From a virus, in IMG/VR virus record IMGVR_UViG_3300047284_000228, positions 46,787 through 110,786 of that record: a stretch of 64,000 nucleotides of DNA, one strand, 5' to 3'. The notes under the pieces were generated by a model that ran no database searches, was not told the origin of the DNA, and saw nothing but the letters and a program-made list of their open reading frames with translations. A program made the translations under genes and the position numbers. Below are positions 18,201 to 23,354 of the stretch, one piece after another (position 1 is the first letter of the stretch; each line of letters opens with the position of its first letter).

Positions 18201-18560
18201 TAGAGTAGCTAGGCTGCTCATTGTCTGCTGCATCTGCTTCAGTTCTTTAGCAGAAAACAGACCTTTCTTTTTCTCGTGTTCTAGAGCTTTTTTCTTTTCT
18301 TCAGTTTCGTCGCGTTGAGCTTTTTGTAACGCCTCGGATTCTTCTTTTTGTTTTTTACTGGCTTTGGCTAGTCTTTCTAATTCTTTTTCTAGCTCTTTGA
18401 GAGTCTTTGGATCCATTCCGCCGGCGCCGGCCTTGCCTTGCTTGGCCATGGCCGCAGTTTGCGCCAGCATAGCAGCCAAAATCTGCTTGAGCGTGATTTC
18501 AGTTGCTGCATTATTGAGCTGTATTGGTTGCCCGCCGAGATCGCCAGTTACGTCTGCCAT
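15216..18560 (-). CDS. Tape-measure-like virion protein with GH19-type hydrolase domain
   Basis: This 1114-residue protein starts with helical coiled coil (about residues 50-110). An Ala/Gly-rich region follows, then a long helical section and hydrophobic membrane-like stretches at about 535-605 (ALAVALPILALVAAGWAL). A second Lys/Glu/Ala coiled coil precedes a domain at about 785-985. That domain has VMKETGGKS (Glu820), FRGRGFIQLTGKNNY and YGDDRLVQNPDLV, the pattern of family 19 chitinase-like lysozymes (HETGG and GRGxxQLTG). This is the layout of tail tape-measure proteins carrying a wall hydrolase. The T4 tape measure is gp29, but I see no direct match. It lies between the portal and gp26, 13 bases from gp20. 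Confidence 0.85.
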   Translation of the reverse strand: MADVTGDLGGQPIQLNNAATEITLKQILAAMLAQTAAMAKQGKAGAGGMDPKTLKELEKELERLAKASKKQKEESEALQKAQRDETEEKKKALEHEKKKGLFSAKELKQMQQTMSSLATLGSAVSGVALGMTNLMSALANTGNSMSAAAQTMNNIPIVGGVLAGVFGAVAGAAEKTYKAFQQSASVGANFGGSIVTMIDSATAAGLTFEQFSGIIARNGQQLALLGGTSEEGAKRLAQLGKTIKNSPLGNDLARMGYSTEQINEGFAKYSAQLAATGKLQGMSNSQLVAQTGAYLQDLDALTKLTGKNRADLEKEREARLKDSQFRNIMSKLDADSQRNLQNLMDSIPAEHQEGMKEIIATGTATSEAGKKALAFLPESARNMMQLNQQIRTTGKMGADQAARINAAYKQEVTNFTKSGVAENMALYGDEASKRFYVGAMDAAANQKTLGQVQAEQQKAAAERAAKEKQLQAEGLDPAKLKEYQEKIAQTSNTFTKFLATSGLLDTMMQAFTMLTDFTISYVVPAFQWMARNFETIVLVATPLIALFAILKAAIFAHNVVQALQTLGVTASLAPLAAMAGAALAVALPILALVAAGWALYKGFQWISDKVKEAGWSFSDVFEAIGDNLKRFALFYTDIWLAIAEKVAKFFGGGDTIKAMRDRIKEEQTELDEKEKARDQRRKEAGDKYKQEKALKEQKEKELEASKKLTEQKAQEAKAGASAASANEANAAAAAAAPPPIDFSSPQKMFDSMKKRMEGQAQQQQQPGTTTTAPVTGTSTAPPPVNQDQKKNMELVKAALIKQGITDPKYIAATLGNVMKETGGKSISENMNYGGTSNDRIRKIFGSRAAGKTDAELDAIKKDPSKMGEMMYGAGTKLGQQMGNTEPGDGFKFRGRGFIQLTGKNNYAAASKAIYGDDRLVQNPDLVNNPEVAAQVSAWYMKKGQTSMASKLGINTANMTQEQANLLATSQIAGGDIRKKGAIGAEISAKVDKFSTQMAGIAGAPVAPDASQALAQVRTPATTTTPAATTTQTALAQNKPADTVAAEQERIRREGKAVPGTGTVGSQDTPAGLLSALNTKMDTLISLTRRVNEVNERQLSVQRNIAQSGDLYSAA

Positions 18561-18586
18561 TTAGTAAAATCCATGAAAACTGCGCA

Positions 18587-18594
18587 TATAAATA
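18587..18594 (+). promoter_or_regulatory. Late promoter (TATAAATA) for gp26
   Basis: This is an exact match to the T4 late -10 box on the plus strand, 34 bases before the gp26-like ATG at 18629. It faces the minus-strand box at 18610-18617, so the two late transcripts would overlap at their 5' ends. Confidence 0.75.
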
Positions 18595-18609
18595 TATGAG
18601 TAGATAAAT

Positions 18610-18617
18610 TATTTATC
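18610..18617 (-). promoter_or_regulatory. Late promoter (GATAAATA) for the tape-measure/head block
   Basis: The minus strand reads GATAAATA within a perfect palindrome, GATAAAT-T-ATTTATC (18603-18617). It lies about 50 bases upstream of the tape-measure-like start at 18560. It may drive the whole minus-strand unit through gp20 and gp23. Confidence 0.6.
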
Positions 18618-18628
18618 GGGGAAAAAAT

Positions 18629-19495
18629 ATGATGGACCAATCCAATCAGCAAGTAAAGAGGGTGTCTAATCCTCTAGCAAATTATTTTAGACAACCAAAG
18701 TTATATATGAGATTACCTAGCCAGGGGAACTTTTATCCGCCTGGTTCTTTAGATGTGAGTCAAAACGAAGAATACGCTGTGTATGCCATGACAGCCAAAG
18801 ATGAGTTGATGTTTAAAACTCCCGATGCTCTCATGAACGGTCAATCTACTGTAGAAGTTATCAAGAGCTGTATTCCAGCGATCAAAGAACCTTGGCTCAT
18901 GCCCAGCATCGATCTAGATGCATGTCTTATCGCTATTAGGATCGCTACCTACGGCGAAAGCATGGAAATTAGCAGTACCTGTCCTAGCTGTAGTCATTAT
19001 AATGATTATCAACTGAATCTTCTCGGTTATCTTGAAGAAACTTATAAGTTTAGATATGCTTCTGAATTATCTGTAGGTCCGCTGACTATCCATTTAAGAC
19101 CCTACAGCTACAAAGAAATTACCAAGACTGCTATCAAAACTCTAGAACAACAAAAAATCTTCGAAGTGGTTAATGATCCTAACATGAGTGACGAAGAAAA
19201 AATTGAACGATTTGGAGAAAGTTTTGTCAAGTTAACTGAACTTACTGTTGATGTAGTAGCAGGCTGTATCACACGAATCTCCACACCGGATGGTGATGTG
19301 ACTGATCAACAGATCATTTTAGACTTTATGGAAAATGCAGACAGTACTGTGTTTAACACGGTCAATGATCATATCAGAGATATGAAAGAACTTATGGAAC
19401 TCAAAGCGCAGGATGTTGAATGCGCAGAATGCAAACATCACTGGACTGTGACTGTAAGTATGGATCAGACAAATTTTTTCGCCAAAGGGTCTTAA
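18629..19495 (+). CDS. 26: Baseplate hub subunit (gp26-like) with Cys4 zinc-ribbon pattern
   Basis: This 288-residue protein has the marine T4-like gp26 opening: NPLANYFRQPKLYMRLPSQG, FYPPGSL, VYAMTAKDELMFKTPDALMNG, VEVIKSCIPAIKEPW. It carries two CxxC pairs, C118/C121 (CPSC) and C265/C268 (CAEC), which could bind one zinc. T4 gp26 is about 208 residues. The last codons contain the slippery heptamer TTTTTTC, and a second ORF in the -1 frame runs on from it. Such an arrangement next to a tape-measure gene recalls tail assembly chaperones. A late promoter lies upstream. The gp26 name rests on family memory and gene order. Confidence 0.85.
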   Translation: MMDQSNQQVKRVSNPLANYFRQPKLYMRLPSQGNFYPPGSLDVSQNEEYAVYAMTAKDELMFKTPDALMNGQSTVEVIKSCIPAIKEPWLMPSIDLDACLIAIRIATYGESMEISSTCPSCSHYNDYQLNLLGYLEETYKFRYASELSVGPLTIHLRPYSYKEITKTAIKTLEQQKIFEVVNDPNMSDEEKIERFGESFVKLTELTVDVVAGCITRISTPDGDVTDQQIILDFMENADSTVFNTVNDHIRDMKELMELKAQDVECAECKHHWTVTVSMDQTNFFAKGS

Positions 19496-19707
19496 CACTG
19501 CCTCAGTCTGAGATCCTTGAATTTGTAAAACAAATAGAAAAAGAGGCGCTGTCTATCAAAAAAGATCTTCTCAAGATCTGTTGGTATATGCGAGGTATGA
19601 GCTATTCTGATGCTATGATGCTCAGCTATGAAGAAAGAAACATCATAGGCGAGATCATCAAAGACAATCTTGAAACTACTAAGAAAACAGGTTTACCTTT
19701 CTTTTAA
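19420..19707 (+). CDS. gp51-position hub assembly ORF, possibly read by -1 frameshift
   Basis: The open frame yields about 70 well-formed residues: LPQSEILEFVKQIEKEALSIKKDLLKICWYMRGMSYSDAMMLSYEERNIIGEIIKDNLETTKKTGLPFF in outline, helical with a conserved-looking ICWYMRG and a TTKKTGLPFF end. ATG codons exist only at 19420 and 19429, deep inside gp26, and the residues they add look non-native (MRRMQTSLDCDCKYG). No ATG, GTG or TTG lies between 19432 and 19590. Candidate explanations are a -1 frameshift at 19474-19480 giving a 359-residue fusion, or a CTG start at 19498 with AAAGGG upstream. In T4, gene 51 follows gene 26. Confidence 0.7.
   Translation: MRRMQTSLDCDCKYGSDKFFRQRVLTLPQSEILEFVKQIEKEALSIKKDLLKICWYMRGMSYSDAMMLSYEERNIIGEIIKDNLETTKKTGLPFF
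19474..19480 (+). other. Candidate -1 ribosomal frameshift site T TTT TTC
   Basis: The gp26 zero frame reads AAT TTT TTC GCC here, matching the X-XXY-YYZ slippery pattern. A -1 slip continues as CGC CAA AGG into the downstream ORF up to 19707, with the zero-frame stop only 13 bases later at 19493. No convincing stimulatory pseudoknot is visible by eye. Confidence 0.45.
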
Positions 19708-20687
19708 CTTCTTCTGAACAGACTAAAGTTTTCAGTTAGACTAGCTTTGGTTCTAACAATGCTGTCAGAAGTTGGTCCCATAATTCTTGCGCGATCTGCA
19801 TCGATTTCGGCCTGACTAGGACCTGCTGGTTTCTTGGCAGGTTTTCTTTTATTTGGCTTGGGCTCTGCTGCCGCAGGTGCTGTCGTAGGTTTAGCAGCTG
19901 GTGCTGCATTTGGATTACCTGGTTTAGCAGTATTAGTTTTACTTACCGGAGCATTTGCCATCGTGTTAGGTTGTTCTGCTCCCCCTTTGGCTAACTGTCC
20001 GACCATTTGTCCCATTGCACTTGCACCAGCATCGGCCGCTGGTGCTGCTGCAGGTTTGGCTGCTGGCTTCTTAGCAGCGGGTCTTTCCATGGCTGCTTTA
20101 ACTTTTGGATCAGCCTGGAGCATGGTTACGATTTCTTTTTTCTGTTCAGGTGCCAATGACGACACTGCTTTTTGTGCCTGAGCATATGCTGTATCAGATT
20201 TAGGTTCGTCTAAAGTTGGTTCTACTCTGCCGGCAGCAGCATCAGCGCCGCCTGCGGCTGCTGTGGTTAGTTTACCAAATGTGCTCTTAGGTGCAGCTTT
20301 GGTAGCTTTTGGTGCAGATGCTGTTCCAGTATCGGCTGCAGGTGCTGCACTACCTCCCCCAGCAGCTGGTGCTGCTCCACTACTGCTACTACCACCGGTT
20401 GCGGCTGTCTTAGTAGTACCTCCGCTTTGAGCTGTATTGCCCGTATCTGCGGCTGTGTCTGCTTCATCATCGTCACCGGCTGCGGCCACGGTAGATTTGC
20501 CTCCACGATAGCCTTTCATAAAAGCTGATCCTAGTCCGGCAACACCGCCGGCCACAGATCCCACCGCCTTGGCAGCAGTTCCTGCAACCTTGCCTACACC
20601 TTGACCAATCTTGTTAAGGATAGGGCCTTCCTGTAACACTGACAGTTCTTGTTGTTGGCTTTCGTTTAATAGTTCATTGATTTTCAT
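19704..20687 (-). CDS. Candidate internal head protein, Ala/Pro/Lys-rich
   Basis: This 327-residue protein begins MKINELLNESQ, which resembles the capsid-targeting peptide of T4 internal proteins (MKTYQEFI-x-E). The LNE motif fits the gp21 cleavage rule (L/I)-x-E. A short Gly/Ala-rich hydrophobic part (about residues 28-60) is followed by long Ala/Pro/Thr/Lys low complexity, with a small helical island (AQKAVSSLAPEQKKEIVTML). The composition fits a packaged, DNA-associated protein. It overlaps the downstream end of 20684..22207 by four bases, so the two are translated together. Its stop interlocks with that of the convergent gene at 19707. The function is inferred. Confidence 0.72.
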   Translation of the reverse strand: MKINELLNESQQQELSVLQEGPILNKIGQGVGKVAGTAAKAVGSVAGGVAGLGSAFMKGYRGGKSTVAAAGDDDEADTAADTGNTAQSGGTTKTAATGGSSSSGAAPAAGGGSAAPAADTGTASAPKATKAAPKSTFGKLTTAAAGGADAAAGRVEPTLDEPKSDTAYAQAQKAVSSLAPEQKKEIVTMLQADPKVKAAMERPAAKKPAAKPAAAPAADAGASAMGQMVGQLAKGGAEQPNTMANAPVSKTNTAKPGNPNAAPAAKPTTAPAAAEPKPNKRKPAKKPAGPSQAEIDADRARIMGPTSDSIVRTKASLTENFSLFRRS

Positions 20688-22207
20688 TTGATGTCCTCTG
20701 CGGCCTGCGGTAACAGTCTTTCTCTGTCTGCGGCGATTTCTGCTGATTGTTTCATACCTTTGGCGCCACCTAATAGGTATTTTAACAATCTTGCCTTGCG
20801 GTCCACAGGTAATTTTGCTACCAGTTGTTTTACTGTTTCTAGATCTGCTAGAGCCTTGCCTGAGCCGGGTGCTGGTAGTTTCATTGAAGCATAGACACTC
20901 TTGATCATTTCAGTGTCAATGTTTTGTTTGGCAAGAAAATCTGCTAGCTGATCCGAATCTGTAGGACTGCCTGCTTTCTGCCAAGCAGAATTTAGTTTGT
21001 CTGCTGTGATTTTTGTGGTTAGATTTCCTGCTTTCTTAGAAACCCAGTTAGCTGCACCTTTAACCATGTCCATGGGACCTTCGTTGAGCTGTTCTGCAGC
21101 AATCCTATTGAATACCAAATATACTTGCCCTTCACTGAGAGGTCTAGATTGTAGGTAAACACTCTCTTTCTTTTCTTTGCCGCCAGCGACACCAGCAGCA
21201 GCCACAGCACCCTGAGACACTGCCTGTAGTCCTTCTTTGGCTGCTTTGATAAAATTAAGCAGCGAATCATTTTTAATAAGTTCTTGTCTACTGATTTCTA
21301 GGGCACTTGCGATTTCTTGTTTATATTCTGCGCTGTTGATGATCTTGGCTACATTTTCTAACTGCTCAAAACCTTCGTTGGCAGCGTCACCGCCCATCCT
21401 TAATAGGGTTTCTGCTGATCTCACAGCACTGGCCATTTCAGGATCTACGATAATATCGATGCCCTGTATTTCTCGTGTCCACTCCATGCCTGGAGCAGTG
21501 ATTGTTTTAGTAGCACCAAACGATACCTGTTCAAATCCTGCATTCTCAGGACCAAATGGAAGAGATTTAATCCTAATACCTTCAGCGAATTCGCCCAGCA
21601 TTTCAAATGCCTTGCCGGATAGATAACCAAATACTGCGGTCTTAACACCTTTACCAATGGCTGTGGAAAGTTTTTCGCCCTTGAGCAGTTCTACAGAACC
21701 TCTCAGTACTTGACCAGCGATAGCGCCACCGACAGGTCCACCTGCCAACGAAGCGATGGCTGTTAATACACCGACAATGGCCGCAGTTTTTCCGGGATTG
21801 GCCTTGGCCCATTCTCCCATACCTGCGACTTTCTGTGATAGATCAGGAAACTTCTTGCTGATAGTGGCCTTGAGATCTTCAAACTTTTGATCAAAAGCCT
21901 TAACTGGTGTGGTGTCCTGTAACCACTTACCGATGTTATTGATGATCGCATCTGCTTTCTTGGCAACATCAACTCCTTTGCCTAATAGAGTCCTGTTTCC
22001 TCCAGCATCAGTGGCTGCTTTTTCCACACCACCAAATATGCCCTGTATCTGTTGAGGTGTTAGACTAGCTTCGATTAAAGGCTGTAGTTCTTTAACAATC
22101 CCCTCGACAATCTTACGTTGTTGTTGATCAAGACCTTGACAAGACTCCACTAGTACTCTACGAGACTCCGTCAGATGATTTTCAACAAGGATATTATTAA
22201 TTTTCAT
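20684..22207 (-). CDS. Candidate internal head or ejected protein
   Basis: This 507-residue protein begins MKINNILVENHLTESRR, with LVE and LTE as two possible gp21 cut sites, and shares the MKIN start with the next gene. Features in order: a helical amino half; a membrane-like Gly/Ala segment at about 145-175 (TAAIVGVLTAIASLAGGPVGGAIAG); a helical middle; and a repeated-looking SEGQVYLVFNRIAAEQLNEGPMDMVKGAANWV. A Lys/Leu-rich end with LPVDRKARLLKYLLGGAKG follows. A membrane-active segment in a packaged protein would suit ejection into the host. A T4-type late box lies upstream at 22228-22235. No homologue is recognised with certainty. Confidence 0.72.
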   Translation of the reverse strand: MKINNILVENHLTESRRVLVESCQGLDQQQRKIVEGIVKELQPLIEASLTPQQIQGIFGGVEKAATDAGGNRTLLGKGVDVAKKADAIINNIGKWLQDTTPVKAFDQKFEDLKATISKKFPDLSQKVAGMGEWAKANPGKTAAIVGVLTAIASLAGGPVGGAIAGQVLRGSVELLKGEKLSTAIGKGVKTAVFGYLSGKAFEMLGEFAEGIRIKSLPFGPENAGFEQVSFGATKTITAPGMEWTREIQGIDIIVDPEMASAVRSAETLLRMGGDAANEGFEQLENVAKIINSAEYKQEIASALEISRQELIKNDSLLNFIKAAKEGLQAVSQGAVAAAGVAGGKEKKESVYLQSRPLSEGQVYLVFNRIAAEQLNEGPMDMVKGAANWVSKKAGNLTTKITADKLNSAWQKAGSPTDSDQLADFLAKQNIDTEMIKSVYASMKLPAPGSGKALADLETVKQLVAKLPVDRKARLLKYLLGGAKGMKQSAEIAADRERLLPQAAEDIK

Positions 22208-22227
22208 GGTTTGAATCCAATATTGTT

Positions 22228-22235
22228 TATTTATT
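22228..22235 (-). promoter_or_regulatory. Putative late promoter (AATAAATA)
   Basis: The minus strand reads TTAAATAAATAAAC here, containing AATAAATA about 21 bases before ATG 22207. It would drive the two candidate internal head protein genes. Confidence 0.5.
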
Positions 22236-22344
22236 TAAGAAACGAGCTTGCGCTCGTTTTGCGTTTTCGCTTACGCTCAACGCAATTTTTTCTTTCTTAG
22301 GATTTTTTCCGCGAAGCGGAAAGTTTAGCATTATCCAGATTTTA

Positions 22345-22497
22345 ATGGTCACACTTAGCCCAGCTAAGGGCCAAGAGTACATTATCCGAGTTCGGCAAGT
22401 CACACAGCGTTATGGCATTACAGAGGCGGTTGTCCGGTACCTCGAGCCACGTCTTTACACAACGGCGGCCTACAACAATACGCTATCACTGCTGTAG
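22345..22497 (+). CDS. Possible small ORF in the GC-rich island (doubtful)
   Basis: ATG 22345 to TAG 22495-22497 encodes 50 residues: MVTLSPAKGQEYIIRVRQVT, then QRYGITEAVVRYLEPRLYT and a short tail. The RQVTQRYGITEAVVRYL part could form a helix-turn-helix. An intrinsic terminator follows the stop within five bases on the same strand, which supports a small plus-strand transcription unit. Against it: no ribosome site, and codon use unlike neighbouring genes. Treat as a hypothesis. Confidence 0.25.
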   Translation: MVTLSPAKGQEYIIRVRQVTQRYGITEAVVRYLEPRLYTTAAYNNTLSLL

Positions 22498-22501
22498 ACG
22501 T

Positions 22502-22524
22502 GCAGGTTTTCCCTGCTCTTTTTG
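22502..22524 (+). terminator. Intrinsic terminator in the island
   Basis: The stem GCAGG (22502-22506) with CCTGC (22512-22516) encloses a TTTTC loop. It is followed by TC and then TTTTTGCCTTTTT. The U-run lies on the plus strand, opposite to all flanking genes, so it would end a plus-strand transcript from the island. Confidence 0.55.
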
Positions 22525-22688
22525 CCTTTTTATCCTATTCAAACAACCAAATCGCAGGGCTTACAAGCGATCTTCATCCCGAAGGGTAGTGGTTGAGCAC
22601 CTTAGCGGCAAGGTTTTCCGTCCCTGTGACCACGATTGACCAGGTATAGAGCGCACGAATTTGGGCCTGCGCTAGCCAAAAACCGCTG

Positions 22689-23123
22689 TTATTTTGCCTT
22701 TTTATGTTCTTCGAGGCGCTGTCTAAGTATGTTTGATCCGCCGACTCTGACGTTTATAATGCCATTATAATAGTCATCTGTTTCTAAAACTCTGCGTTCA
22801 AACTGCTCTCTAGCCTCTAGATATGACATTTCTGCCTTGGATTTGCAAAGGTAAAGTATTTCTCTTGTGAAGTTTTCCGGACCTAATGCTTGGACGTCTG
22901 CTTGTAGCCTATCAGAAGAACCCCAGTAATCGCGCCAATCGCTTTCAACTACTGATCTTCTTTTAAGTTTTTTGCCTTTGAGAGGTGGTTTTGTGCGCTT
23001 AAACTGTGCTAGTTTTTTGCCTATGTATTTCTGTCCGGTGGTGAGATTTGTAATAAGATAAACAAAGCCAATATAGCCTTCGGGTATTTCTTCTACGGGT
23101 TGATTTTGATATGTCCACAGCAC
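22689..23123 (-). CDS. GIY-YIG-type putative endonuclease
   Basis: This 144-residue protein starts at GTG 23123, directly after the stop of the upstream gene. The early segment YIGFVYLITNLTTGQKYIGKK matches the GIY-YIG core (here GFVYLI ... KYIGK), with ESDWRDYWGSSDRL and ARE-Q-F-ER supplying the usual later helix and an acidic residue. The family cuts DNA or acts as a homing nuclease (T4 Seg type); catalytic completeness is unproven. From memory, similar proteins occur beside gp46/gp47 in marine T4-like phages. It is last in the gp55-gp47-gp46 operon. Motif quality is good, role uncertain. Confidence 0.82.
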   Translation of the reverse strand: MLWTYQNQPVEEIPEGYIGFVYLITNLTTGQKYIGKKLAQFKRTKPPLKGKKLKRRSVVESDWRDYWGSSDRLQADVQALGPENFTREILYLCKSKAEMSYLEAREQFERRVLETDDYYNGIINVRVGGSNILRQRLEEHKKAK

Positions 23124-23354
23124 TCATTTAGTTACCTTGGGGGGTCTGCCTAGCATGCCTTTTCTGGATTTCTTACGTTGCTTTCTTTTTTCTTGTATTT
23201 CTACTCGCCTTTTTGATGCCTCGTTACGTATTTCTGATAGCCAATACCTAGCTTTGATGCCTGCCTCATCTGAATTTCTGTACTCAAAACGATCTTGCCA
23301 TTTAAAATACTGCTGAAATGCTTCGATCATTTTATCATGACTTTCAGTGGTCAA
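23124..23354 (-). CDS. Conserved small basic protein after gp46, unknown
   Basis: This 76-residue protein is helical with a basic tail (EIQEKRKQRKKSRKGMLGRPPKVTK). GRPPK resembles an AT-hook, a minor-groove DNA-binding motif, so nucleic-acid binding is plausible. The start is TTG 23354, overlapping the gp46 stop as TTGA, with GGAG eight bases upstream. ATG 23330 is the alternative. It sits between gp46 and the GIY-YIG gene without spacing, so it is likely co-expressed with recombination functions. Confidence 0.78.
   Translation of the reverse strand: MTTESHDKMIEAFQQYFKWQDRFEYRNSDEAGIKARYWLSEIRNEASKRRVEIQEKRKQRKKSRKGMLGRPPKVTK

Larger units (their letters stand above)
22208..22688. other. GC-richer intergenic island dense in hairpins, no convincing gene
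   Basis: This 481-base gap is the longest in the window. Between about 22340 and 22680 the composition rises: three 60-base lines counted by hand gave 31, 32 and 31 G+C, against 25 of 60 in one counted line of neighbouring coding sequence. Inverted repeats seen are AACGAGC/GCTCGTT (22241-22258), TTTCCGC/GCGGAAA (22306-22322), CTTAGC/GCTAAG (22354-22368), GCAGG/CCTGC followed by a T-run (22502-22516), CCTT/AAGG around 22600 and AGCGCA/TGCGCT (22650-22673). Several frames are open but short. A structured RNA, a decayed gene or an acquired fragment are all possible. Confidence 0.5.

Noticed and set aside
20267-20506. Gln/Pro-rich minus-strand ORF
   Set aside because: It is the shifted-frame image of the Ala/Pro/Thr-rich candidate internal protein on the same strand.
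22207-22221. T-arm-like GGTTTGAATCC suggesting a tRNA
   Set aside because: It overlaps the start of a real gene, and no acceptor stem, anticodon arm or D arm can be folded around it.
22412-22639. 75-codon plus-strand ORF in the GC-rich island
   Set aside because: The product is very rich in Arg, Cys and Ser without a pattern, has no ribosome site and crosses the terminator hairpin; it competes with the 22345..22497 frame.
22560-22640. Possible glnA/Downstream-peptide RNA motif (TTCATCCC ... GGGTAGTGG)
   Set aside because: The conserved ACGGAAGTAGG block of that family is not present; only a loose resemblance remains.
22330-22680. tmRNA
   Set aside because: No tRNA-like ends and no tag reading frame ending in an ALAA-type peptide.
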